Assembly: GCA_005938025.2 (NCBI GenBank)
Contig: VCCI02000001.1
Coordinates: forward strand, 682,001 to 746,000
DNA from: Inquilinus sp. KBS0705
GTDB taxonomy: Bacteria; Bacteroidota; Bacteroidia; Sphingobacteriales; Sphingobacteriaceae
Direction: 5' to 3'
DNA: 64,000 nucleotides
A program made the translations under genes and the position numbers. This document shows, one piece after another, positions 1-7,003 of this stretch (position 1 is the stretch's first letter; every line of letters starts with the position of its first letter). The notes under the pieces were generated by a model. The model was given only the letters and a program-made list of their open reading frames with translations. It had not been told where the DNA came from and did no database searches.

Positions 1-1046
1 CAATGCTGTTCCGTCTTTTCTTTACTCAATTCTACCTTGCTTAATTCAAGAGTCGTGCCTATAAAATCAATTATATCATCCTTGTTTTCTTCATCGCAGA
101 TAACGATTATATCATCGCTATAACGGCGATAATAACCTGAAAGATTTACTACCACTTTATCCAATACAGCTTTATCAAACTCTAACAAATATAAATTGGC
201 TAATGTTGCACTTATAGGTAGCCCCTGAGGTATACCCATCATTTTGTTTTGTTTATTCCTGAATTCGTTTTTATAAATTCTAAATCTCCCGTTATTAACA
301 GCCTCTCTAAACTTGACCGGGTTTTTAAAAAATGAATTAACGTTGTGCTTCCTGTTATCAGCCAATTGTCGCTCGTCAAATCCCAGTCGACGGCCCTTTG
401 AATTTGATTTCAACCGAAGGTCGTCCTTTAAGATGTAAGAAAATTTAGTTGCCGCCTTAAATACTTTGTAATGGTCTTCGGGCAGTGTTAGTTCACCAAT
501 TAAATTTGCCCAGGCTTGCTTCAAAAGAGTATGATTCATTGAGCTAAAAAATTTCTCGATATCAAATTTCAAGACCCAGCACTTGGTTTCAGCTCGCTTC
601 TTTATTTCCTCAAATACTTCGTGGGCAAAATGGATGGTGCTTTTATAGGTGTTCTTTTTTGCTGGGTCTTCTATACGCCTGTAAGCTGTAACACATTTGC
701 TTAAATGGTCGATTTTATCTAATTCTTTTAAATAGGCGTTTTGGAGGATTTCACCATAATACCCGAATATCATGGAATCGATGTGAGTTGCATAATGCAG
801 TGGACGCAATTTTGCACTTGTTTTGCCTTTATACGAGTGTGCGCGCGTGCCAGCATCATCTACGACCTTGTACCGACGGACTTTAATGTTTGTGTGTATT
901 AATGGTAAAAAGGCGTGTTTAATAACAAAATCCTTATCTCTCACTTTACCCAATATCTCACCGCGCTGAGTGTTAACATCGATCTGATTGGTTAAATGCA
1001 AATAACCTCGATTTTTAAGCCATGTGGATTTACGTTTAGGTTTCAT
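1..1046 (-). CDS. Reverse transcriptase, Abi/DRT-like unknown group (C-terminus cut by window edge)
   Basis: The frame is open from ATG at 1046 to the window edge (348 codons visible). Reverse transcriptase motifs are clear: FDIEKFF near residue 162, GIPQGLPISA from residue 271 (222-236), and the catalytic box YSDD at residue 309 (111-122), with both aspartates present but Ser in place of the usual Ala. The protein copies an RNA template into DNA. No maturase or HNH domain is visible, and no intron RNA or variable repeat was seen nearby, so a defence-type RT (Abi or DRT/unknown group) is more likely than a group II intron or DGR enzyme; that is inference. It is divergent from the YodC/WYL-like gene at 1455, with a roughly 400-base gap that could hold a template RNA. 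Confidence 0.85.
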   Translation of the reverse strand, partial: MKPKRKSTWLKNRGYLHLTNQIDVNTQRGEILGKVRDKDFVIKHAFLPLIHTNIKVRRYKVVDDAGTRAHSYKGKTSAKLRPLHYATHIDSMIFGYYGEILQNAYLKELDKIDHLSKCVTAYRRIEDPAKKNTYKSTIHFAHEVFEEIKKRAETKCWVLKFDIEKFFSSMNHTLLKQAWANLIGELTLPEDHYKVFKAATKFSYILKDDLRLKSNSKGRRLGFDERQLADNRKHNVNSFFKNPVKFREAVNNGRFRIYKNEFRNKQNKMMGIPQGLPISATLANLYLLEFDKAVLDKVVVNLSGYYRRYSDDIIVICDEENKDDIIDFIGTTLELSKVELSKEKTEQH

Positions 1047-1454
1047 TTAAAAAGGGGCCTCGGATTTCTTGAGCGTATCAGACTATATATCGCATAACAC
1101 AAAAGGCCGTTACCCAATTTCTTGAGTCACGCTATATTTTCGAATAATAAAGTAAATAACTTAACTACTATAACAACAATGGAAACACTATTGACTATAA
1201 TGCGTATTATTACTAAATTTGTCTATTGCGTAACCGCTGGTTTACAACTTCTCAGCTTAGTGCTGATGGTTCAACCAGATACTTATAATCAACGACAGGT
1301 GATTGACACCGTCACTGTATACAAGCCCGATTATGGCAATATTCATCCATTATGCACTATATCGCATAAAGTAATTACGGCCTATACCAAGTGCCTATCT
1401 TATCTGTTCCGAAGCCCCCTCCAAATATATATAATAATATATTAATTTTGTTGA
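1047..1454. other. Intergenic region between RT and WYL-like gene; short repeats, possible ncRNA
   Basis: This AT-rich gap between two divergent genes contains short direct repeats: ATTTCTTGAG at 1064-1073 and 1117-1126, and TATATCGCATAA at 1086-1097 and 1358-1369. GGCCGT and ACGGCC segments near 1105 and 1376 could pair at long range. A 107-codon open frame (1122-1445) crosses it but has no recognisable domain and no convincing start. Several defence RTs (for example DRT2 and DRT9) use a noncoding RNA encoded just upstream of the RT gene, and this gap has the matching position. Whether it is transcribed cannot be told from sequence. Confidence 0.4.
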
Positions 1455-2588
1455 ATGCCTAAATTCTCTATAGGGGACGTTGTTACGTTAAACACTCACC
1501 CATTCAGTTCAGAAACAACGGATGTGCTCATTAGTGGCGAATATTTAATGCTACCTCCATTGATGGTTGTTGTTGAAATTATCGATCATTCAGTAATCGT
1601 TTCAGAAAAAGACAAAACTGACAAGTTTAAGTGTTTATGGTTTTCAACCAAAAAAAATAATTTTAACGAAAGTTACTTTTCTGAAAGTGACTTGAAAAAA
1701 ATAAAGGTTAATGATAGCGAGGAGCCTATCGATATTGAAATTGGTAACCTTGTTTCTTTATCTACATTACCTTTAGAATTAGGCAAGCGCAGAAGTTTCC
1801 TGAATACCGAGACAAACCAAACTGGCAATATCAAAAATTCAAGCTTAGTAACTGGATTGTTATCGTTTGTAAGCCCCGTGATGACTGTCATAGATGTTAA
1901 AGATTTTGACCCAACTAAAGACAAGAAAACCGCCCCAGAAATAAAACCTAAAAAAATCTATCCGAGCAAAATTGCAAAATGTAAATGGTTTGATGCTGTA
2001 GGTGAAAAATTTTCAGAATGTTTAATAGCTACGAATGCACTAACACTTATACCAAGTCCGCCAAGTAAACTACTAATTTTGATCAGCAAAGCAATTGCAG
2101 ACCATAAATGCCTAAATCTTGAGGCAACTATAGTTAAACCAACCCAAATTTCCAATAGAAGTGGTGAATACCATTTTAACTGTTTCAATTTTTTAACTCA
2201 ACAAAACACTACTTTATCGTTTAATCAGCTATCAACAATAAAAGTTATAAATAACCCTATAAAAAGTATAGCGCCAGTATTCAAACCCAAAGTTCAAAAA
2301 GGGACAAAAAGTTTAAGGCTATCTGTTACTGTAGAAAGCCTTGTTAAAAAAGCGCTCACAAGATCTAAGAAGAATTATATAGTAATCAAATATGAAGACC
2401 GATTAGGGCATGTTACAAAGCGTACAATCAGCAAATATAGTTTTATACTTGGTGATGATGATCGGGGGGCTGGAAAAAATTTAATTAAATATGTAAGAGC
2501 TTACTGTCATTTAAGGAATGCTGACAGAAATTTTCGGTTATCGTCAATATCAGAAGCATCTGAATTGAGACTTGCATACGAAAAGTAA
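1455..2588 (+). CDS. Two YodC/DUF2158-like modules plus WYL-like C-terminal domain
   Basis: This 377-residue protein contains a repeated module. Each copy has GD/GN-x-V-x-L at its start (residues 7-12 and 97-102), a P-x-MxV strand (about 33-40 and 140-146) and a K-C-x-W-F core (about 59-63 and 176-180), followed by an acidic/aromatic stretch. This is the layout of the small YodC/DUF2158 family. Residues 304-377 resemble a WYL domain: a strand ending in KYEDRLGHVTKR, then YVRAYCHLRNADRNFRL and SSIS. WYL domains sense ligands in regulators of phage-defence loci. No helix-turn-helix is evident, so DNA binding is uncertain. It lies divergent to the reverse transcriptase, so a regulatory or effector role with it is plausible but unproven. 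Domain calls are by eye. Confidence 0.6.
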   Translation: MPKFSIGDVVTLNTHPFSSETTDVLISGEYLMLPPLMVVVEIIDHSVIVSEKDKTDKFKCLWFSTKKNNFNESYFSESDLKKIKVNDSEEPIDIEIGNLVSLSTLPLELGKRRSFLNTETNQTGNIKNSSLVTGLLSFVSPVMTVIDVKDFDPTKDKKTAPEIKPKKIYPSKIAKCKWFDAVGEKFSECLIATNALTLIPSPPSKLLILISKAIADHKCLNLEATIVKPTQISNRSGEYHFNCFNFLTQQNTTLSFNQLSTIKVINNPIKSIAPVFKPKVQKGTKSLRLSVTVESLVKKALTRSKKNYIVIKYEDRLGHVTKRTISKYSFILGDDDRGAGKNLIKYVRAYCHLRNADRNFRLSSISEASELRLAYEK

Positions 2589-2724
2589 TAGCGATAGCAA
2601 TAATAAACACATTATACGCATTTTCCCCGCCTATACGCTATGAAAGCCGCCTTTCAGCAGCTTTCCATCATTTAACTATCCAACTTGTTAGAGCCGTTTT
2701 AAATGTGCCAACATGTGCAAAAGG

Positions 2725-3717
2725 TTAAGCTGCATACTGAAAAACGTTTAACATTTTACTATCCAGTTCAGCAACCGCATCATTTGCATCATTTATGGCC
2801 GGATTTGAAATAAGTGATTTCAACATCTTTCGCATATTATACTTGACACGGGCAGAAACTTGAAATGAAAGGCTATTAATCAAGTCATAGGTGGCAGGCG
2901 CACCTGATCTGTCAATGCTGTCTAACATTAGATAATTTTTCAATTCAGGAACGCTTCTGATACGGGTAGCAGCTGGTGTGTACGACAGTTTATCAATAGT
3001 TTTATATGCATCATACCATAACTCACGCATCAATTTATAAAACTTATCATCCATTAAGTCATCGACAGTTACGGTATGATAATCGACAATTTTAGCCAAT
3101 CCAGATTTTACACGATACTCGTACCGCAATAAATTTGCATCGATATTCTCTGCCAATATTTCTTGTGCTGTGTCCTTCAAATGAGCGGTTTTGTTATAAA
3201 AATTAAGTTCCGTGCCGCTTTTACTTTTGAAGTATAATGACTCGTTTGAGGCAGTCCACCGCTTCATCCCGTCTTTATTACAAAGAAATTTAAAATAATT
3301 TTCTACCGGCTGATCCATTACCAAATTATAAGCGAGGTCAACTCTTGACACCCTAGCACCCCCAATATTAATGCATAGGATTTCTTGAATTTTTGATATT
3401 GCCAGTTTTGCCTCACGTAAAGTGAAGTTCACTTGGTTTGTACCATATAATAGCTTCGGTAATTTTGCTGCTACGGTTAGGTATTTAGGACTTAAACTAA
3501 AAAAACAATCTTGATAAGTAGTTTGAATTGTAATAATACCAGTGTTTTGATATTCTCTGGTAATTACATTATTTAATGATCGTAAGGTTTTATTTAATCC
3601 AGCGTATTGTTGGTTGGTTATTAATAATTTAAAAGTTATATCGTCGTACATGATGGTCGTTTTCGGGAATAAATTAAGGTGGTTATTATAAATTGGAAAT
3701 TTTAAAGGCTGGCTCAT
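2725..3717 (-). CDS. Rep-like replication initiator (phage gpII/X-like, tentative)
   Basis: This 330-residue protein has a central segment with R-V-D-L-A-Y-N followed by a Y-F-K-F-L helix, then a LYF...KSGTELNFYNKT strand and LLRYEYRVKSG. That order resembles the plasmid/filamentous-phage replication protein family (gene II/X-like). Such proteins nick the plus strand to start rolling-circle replication. The catalytic tyrosine cannot be assigned with confidence. The start at 3717 is 18 bases after the stop of the upstream gene; an alternative ATG lies at 3651 (MYDDITFK). It is the last gene of a three-gene minus-strand operon with the excisionase-like relic, which fits a plasmid-like element. 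Family assignment is tentative. Confidence 0.5.
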   Translation of the reverse strand: MSQPLKFPIYNNHLNLFPKTTIMYDDITFKLLITNQQYAGLNKTLRSLNNVITREYQNTGIITIQTTYQDCFFSLSPKYLTVAAKLPKLLYGTNQVNFTLREAKLAISKIQEILCINIGGARVSRVDLAYNLVMDQPVENYFKFLCNKDGMKRWTASNESLYFKSKSGTELNFYNKTAHLKDTAQEILAENIDANLLRYEYRVKSGLAKIVDYHTVTVDDLMDDKFYKLMRELWYDAYKTIDKLSYTPAATRIRSVPELKNYLMLDSIDRSGAPATYDLINSLSFQVSARVKYNMRKMLKSLISNPAINDANDAVAELDSKMLNVFQYAA

Positions 3718-3735
3718 CCGCCAGCCTTTAAATCA

Positions 3736-4239
3736 TTATAGCCTTGTTGCGTCAAGAGTAAGCAATTTCATTTCAGATAAAATGTCTTTATCATTACGGA
3801 GGTATCTTCTATATGGATAGTCTTTGTCATCTCCAATGTATAATTTAGTTTCATCCGATGTGCCAGCTTTTGACGGTAATGATGTGGGGCAAGCCAACCT
3901 GTGCATGAAAATCGTTACACTTTCACCGTCAAATGTCACTATGCTATTATCTCGAAACAAATCAGTTCTTCCTGTTCCACTTCCAACTTTCTTTAAGCAG
4001 GTTATTATAAGTCGGAAACGGTCAGCAGATGTGTCGCCGTTACCAACTTTTAGAATGTGGTTACTATAAAACCCATTTTTGCCATGCGGCTTACTAAGCG
4101 TTATATAAGCAACCGTCTCCGCATTAATTATGGAGTCCAGCTTAGTTAATTTTCCCGATCTATGCGAGAAACGATATTTGCCTGCGTTACCATCACCCGA
4201 GATACGGATCAGATGATACATGGTTTCCAATGTTTCCAT
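3736..4239 (-). CDS. Hypothetical protein of the rep operon
   Basis: This 167-residue protein has no recognised domain. It is rich in short beta-like segments and glycine turns (HRSGKLTKLDS, KPHGKNGFYS), and lacks a signal peptide or membrane segment. Its ATG overlaps the stop codon of the upstream excisionase-type gene in a TAATG arrangement at 4241-4237, and its stop lies 18 bases before the Rep-like start, so the three are probably cotranscribed and translationally linked. A role as accessory replication factor or single-strand-binding-like protein is possible only by position. Confidence 0.6.
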   Translation of the reverse strand: METLETMYHLIRISGDGNAGKYRFSHRSGKLTKLDSIINAETVAYITLSKPHGKNGFYSNHILKVGNGDTSADRFRLIITCLKKVGSGTGRTDLFRDNSIVTFDGESVTIFMHRLACPTSLPSKAGTSDETKLYIGDDKDYPYRRYLRNDKDILSEMKLLTLDATRL

Positions 4240-4531
4240 TACGCCTGCCTCCTATGGTTAGGGTTAAGGGTAACGTAGTTAACTGCAACCTGTTTAATTT
4301 CGTCAGTAGTGGGTCTACGGTTACTTTGAAGGTAGGCATCTGCATCCTTACGGCTTATAAATATCACCTTACCGTTTGGGCAGCTAAAAGCAATTTTACG
4401 CTGGGAGGTTAACTTATAAATAGCGGATTTACTTAATCCTGAGTAATCACTAAACTCACTGACCGTGAGCGTTTGCTTGTTGGCGAGGAGCAGCCTTTGT
4501 AGTCCTCACGAGTTAAAACTAATTCATTCAT
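4239..4531 (-). pseudogene. Excisionase-type HTH gene with a frameshift near its start
   Basis: From ATG at 4531 the first codons read MNELVLTREDYK, typical of small Bacteroidetes HTH proteins, but that frame stops soon after. The body continues in another frame, open from 4505 to the stop at 4239, and contains LTVSEFSDYSGLSKSAIYK followed by K-V-I-F-I-S-R-K-D-A-D-A-Y-L, a classic HTH_17/excisionase helix-turn-helix. No ATG exists in that second frame. Adding one base in the GACTACAAAGG region would give TREDLQRLLLANK and restore a normal protein of about 97 residues. No standard slippery heptamer is visible, so a frameshift mutation or sequencing error is the simplest reading. The intact form would control excision or rep expression. 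Confidence 0.7.
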
Positions 4532-4538
4532 TTAATTG

Positions 4539-4581
4539 ATTATCAAATTTTTAAAGGGTGGCGCCCCCCCGATTTGATAAT
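4539..4581. repeat. Perfect 10-bp inverted repeat with GC-rich loop upstream of xis/rep operon
   Basis: ATTATCAAAT (4539-4548) is matched exactly by ATTTGATAAT (4572-4581). The 23-base interval carries GGGTGGCGCC and a run of seven C, which can form an inner GC stem. The structure stands out in AT-rich surroundings and sits immediately upstream of the excisionase-like start at 4531. It could be a double-strand origin or nick site for the Rep-like protein, an operator, or a terminator for the operon ending at 4646. Function is inferred from position only. Confidence 0.6.
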
Positions 4582-4645
4582 ACAATATTAATACATGTCA
4601 TTACGCCGAGCAATCAACACCGTTAACCAACCGTGAACAAAATAG

Positions 4646-5629
4646 TTAACGATTTAACAGCTTATTCAATTCGATAATTAAAATTTTAATTGGTTTAGAT
4701 TTATAAATAGTGGCCCTATCAAGGGAATTTAAATAATTGGAATTTAAAGTTCCACCAGTTGTTTTGTCTTCCAATTTAAAATGTTTCAGAATTTCTTCAT
4801 AATCCAGTTCTTTATTCAATTTCATCTTATAATAGCCACTTGGCCCATAAGCGTCCCTTTTTAAACTATGTCCTAAAAACAACGTCAATAGTTGCATAAT
4901 TGTACCATGCCATTTAATTGGATCGGGGGCTTTATGGGCAAAGGGATCAAAGTGAGCTGCAAACTCATCAGGGGTACATTTAATTAGTTTAGCAGTTGTT
5001 AAATCATCAAATATTATTGACAATGCTGTTGCACTATTATCGTCATAACCAAGCTGAATATAATCGGGATTTGTTGTATGTTTTGGTAAAAATTCACTTT
5101 TGGTAAAATAGCGATTATATGCCTTATCATATTTTAAATACAAAGTTTCGGCGCACTCAAAAATGCTAATTAGGTCTATCTCGATTGCAGTTCTAAATTC
5201 GTCCTTGGTGAACTTTTCAGGAGGCTTATGCAATTTATTATAAATTGAAATTGCTTTTTCGTTATCGTTGACGTAAAGCGAGATTGACAAATCAAATTGC
5301 TTAACAAAATCCCATTGGTTGGCAAAAGTGTTTTTAATATACTCAATGTAACCCTCATTGGCGGTTAATAAATTGTAGTCTATTTCTCGTTGTAAGCCTC
5401 TATTTATAAATCCCCAGTTGGGGTTTTCCCAATTATATATAGATGTATTAAGTAGTAACACTGGCGACTTATGATCTACACCACATAACCAGTCGTTAAT
5501 CTCATTTTCGGAAATAACAGCATAAGTTAAACCGTTTAAGTGTTTATCCATTTTGGAATGATGCTGGCGTAATCTCTGAAATTGAGTATTAATTTTCTTT
5601 GCACAAGCTGTATCGTCCGCATACATCAT
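4646..5629 (-). CDS. Unknown protein translationally coupled to the integrase
   Basis: This 327-residue soluble protein's ATG overlaps the integrase stop codon by four bases (ATGA at 5626-5629), so it should be made together with the integrase. No domain is clearly recognised. The C-terminal third (about residues 238-327, beginning IKWHGTIMQLLTLFLG and ending in a basic helix) is faintly like the C-terminus of RteC-type regulators of Bacteroides conjugative transposons, which begin WTGSK...LIYAL. The resemblance is weak. The first half has many aromatic and acidic residues and no signal peptide. A role in controlling the element is plausible from position. Confidence 0.6.
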   Translation of the reverse strand: MMYADDTACAKKINTQFQRLRQHHSKMDKHLNGLTYAVISENEINDWLCGVDHKSPVLLLNTSIYNWENPNWGFINRGLQREIDYNLLTANEGYIEYIKNTFANQWDFVKQFDLSISLYVNDNEKAISIYNKLHKPPEKFTKDEFRTAIEIDLISIFECAETLYLKYDKAYNRYFTKSEFLPKHTTNPDYIQLGYDDNSATALSIIFDDLTTAKLIKCTPDEFAAHFDPFAHKAPDPIKWHGTIMQLLTLFLGHSLKRDAYGPSGYYKMKLNKELDYEEILKHFKLEDKTTGGTLNSNYLNSLDRATIYKSKPIKILIIELNKLLNR

Positions 5630-6732
5630 ATAGTAAATATTGGTAATTGATTAACGGCCTCAACTTTTCGTGTATCTACCACCTTTGCATAAATCTGAGT
5701 TGTTTTTACGTGGCGGTGTCCCAGTAAATTCATTACTGTGTAAATGCTCACATCATGAGTAAGCATCAGTGTTGCATAGGTATGGCGAGAACAATGAAAA
5801 GTGATGTTTTTATTGATCCCTGCCCGCATTACCCACTGCTGCAACTTTAAATTATACCATGCGCTGTATCGTAAACCCTTAAATACCTTTTCATCATCCG
5901 CTCCCCGCTCACCCATAAATGTGAGTGCTTGGGAGTTTACAGGTAATACTTCAGCGGCTTTGGTCTTTTTCTGAACAAACCTTAGCTGTGAGCATTGTAA
6001 GGCTTCTGAATATTCTACGTTTGCCCACTTTAAGTTATTTACGTCCGACCAGCGCAACCCAGTAGTACAACTAAATAAAAATGCTTGCTTCAACACTTCA
6101 ACGTCACACTCGGTATATATCAGCTTTTTAAGTTCTTCAACAGTTAAGTACTCACGGTGGGTATCTTCTTCTTTTATGCCTTTTACCCGTTGGGCGATTT
6201 TATCGTTGATAATTTTATCATCAAAAGCTTGGTTAAGGGCTGCTTTCACTTTATTAAAATATGATAGCGCAGAGTTACGAGCCAAACGTGTGTTACTTTT
6301 GGTTAACCTCGCCTCCAATAAATATTTTTTAAATTTTTCGAGAAAATTAGTGTCAGCTTCCTCAAAAGTCAGACCTTTACCATCAGCAAATTTTAGTAAT
6401 ACCTGATAGGTGCTTTGCCAATTACCATAACTTCCCGTACTTGACCGCCTTTTATCGGTTTGTTGCTTAAAATAATCAAGAAAGCTACCTTGCTTCTTGT
6501 AAGTATCGGTAAAACCATACTTCCCATTTTGGTATTCTATCAACCTTGTGGCTCTGATAGCTTCCGCTAACTGTTTCGATGTTTTATTAGCTTCACGCTC
6601 TTCCCTGGTAGAAGGTTTATTAAAAATAAACAACTCCAATTTTTCAGTTTTCCTCTTACCATCTATATATGAGTCGAGGATAAGCCGTGATCTGCCGTTT
6701 TCTAATTTTCTTTCTCTGATGCTAATGGACAT
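5626..6732 (-). CDS. Tyrosine site-specific recombinase (integrase)
   Basis: This 368-residue protein shows the three-part layout of Bacteroidetes phage/ICE integrases: an N-terminal arm-DNA-binding beta domain (about 1-75), a SAM-like core-binding domain (about 82-185) and a C-terminal catalytic domain. Catalytic residues are visible: R227 (TTGLRWSD), a lysine in KKTK (255-258), H313-x-x-R316 (HCSRHTYA), H339 (LLGHRH) and the nucleophile Y348 (QIYAKV). It should catalyse integration and excision of the element. It lies 253 bases from the mnmE 3' end, with tandem repeats between that may be arm sites, and it overlaps the following gene by four bases. Confidence 0.95.
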   Translation of the reverse strand: MSISIRERKLENGRSRLILDSYIDGKRKTEKLELFIFNKPSTREEREANKTSKQLAEAIRATRLIEYQNGKYGFTDTYKKQGSFLDYFKQQTDKRRSSTGSYGNWQSTYQVLLKFADGKGLTFEEADTNFLEKFKKYLLEARLTKSNTRLARNSALSYFNKVKAALNQAFDDKIINDKIAQRVKGIKEEDTHREYLTVEELKKLIYTECDVEVLKQAFLFSCTTGLRWSDVNNLKWANVEYSEALQCSQLRFVQKKTKAAEVLPVNSQALTFMGERGADDEKVFKGLRYSAWYNLKLQQWVMRAGINKNITFHCSRHTYATLMLTHDVSIYTVMNLLGHRHVKTTQIYAKVVDTRKVEAVNQLPIFTI

Positions 6733-6840
6733 AATTCTTTACGATTTTTATTTCTTGAATGTCCCCATTCATTAAGCGTAAAGAAACCTCAAAAAGGATA
6801 TACCGAACAACATTTTTTGTCCACTGATGGATACCTACTT

Positions 6841-6892
6841 TTGTGGCGATTTGTGGCGATTTTGGTTGCCCGTTACAAAAACGTTACAAAAA
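6841..6892. repeat. Two adjacent perfect tandem repeats upstream of the integrase
   Basis: TTGTGGCGAT is present twice head to tail (6841-6850, 6851-6860). Eleven bases further on, CGTTACAAAAA is present twice head to tail (6871-6881, 6882-6892). They lie between the integrase start and the presumed attachment site in mnmE, where recombinase arm-binding sites or operators for the integrase promoter are expected. The role is inferred from position. Confidence 0.55.
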
Positions 6893-6985
6893 TTTGGTGT
6901 TCAACTGCAAACAAAAACCATCAAAGATTAAAAAAGTGGCTTCAACGCTATAAAAAGCCAATATTAGCAAACAAAGGTTAAGTGT

Positions 6986-7003
6986 TTATTTACCGATACA
7001 AAA
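6986..7003 (-). other. Candidate attachment site in last codons of mnmE
   Basis: The final codons F-C-I-G-K-stop of mnmE occupy these 18 bases. The SGI1 island of Salmonella is known to integrate into the equivalent last 18 bases of trmE (thdF/mnmE). Here the element's integrase points at the same place, and the mnmE reading frame is intact, as expected when the island restores the gene end. The partner repeat would be at the far, unseen end of the element. Confidence 0.45.

Larger units (their letters stand above)
1..6985. mobile_element. Integrated element at mnmE 3' end (left end off-window)
   Basis: Gene content differs sharply from the neighbouring housekeeping and stress genes: a reverse transcriptase, a Rep-like protein, an excisionase-type HTH relic and a tyrosine integrase, all in AT-rich DNA. 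The integrase lies at the right edge, just before the 3' end of mnmE. The last codons of mnmE (trmE/thdF) are the known attachment site of SGI1-type islands. The Rep gene suggests a plasmid- or phage-like replicating form, which is inference. No second copy of the mnmE end was found within the window, so the left boundary is unknown, and membership of the reverse transcriptase part is inferred from contiguity only. Confidence 0.65.

Noticed and set aside
1..1046. Reading the RT as a group II intron or DGR enzyme
   Set aside because: No maturase or HNH part is visible in the shown portion, no intron RNA ends and no template/variable repeat pair were seen; the cut C-terminus leaves some doubt.
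1122..1445. 107-codon open frame between the RT and the YodC/WYL-like gene
   Set aside because: No domain, composition unlike neighbours, and weak start; more likely a chance frame or part of an RNA region.
6841..6892. Tandem repeats as a microsatellite or CRISPR-like seed
   Set aside because: Only two copies of each unit without spacers; position suggests recombinase or operator sites instead.
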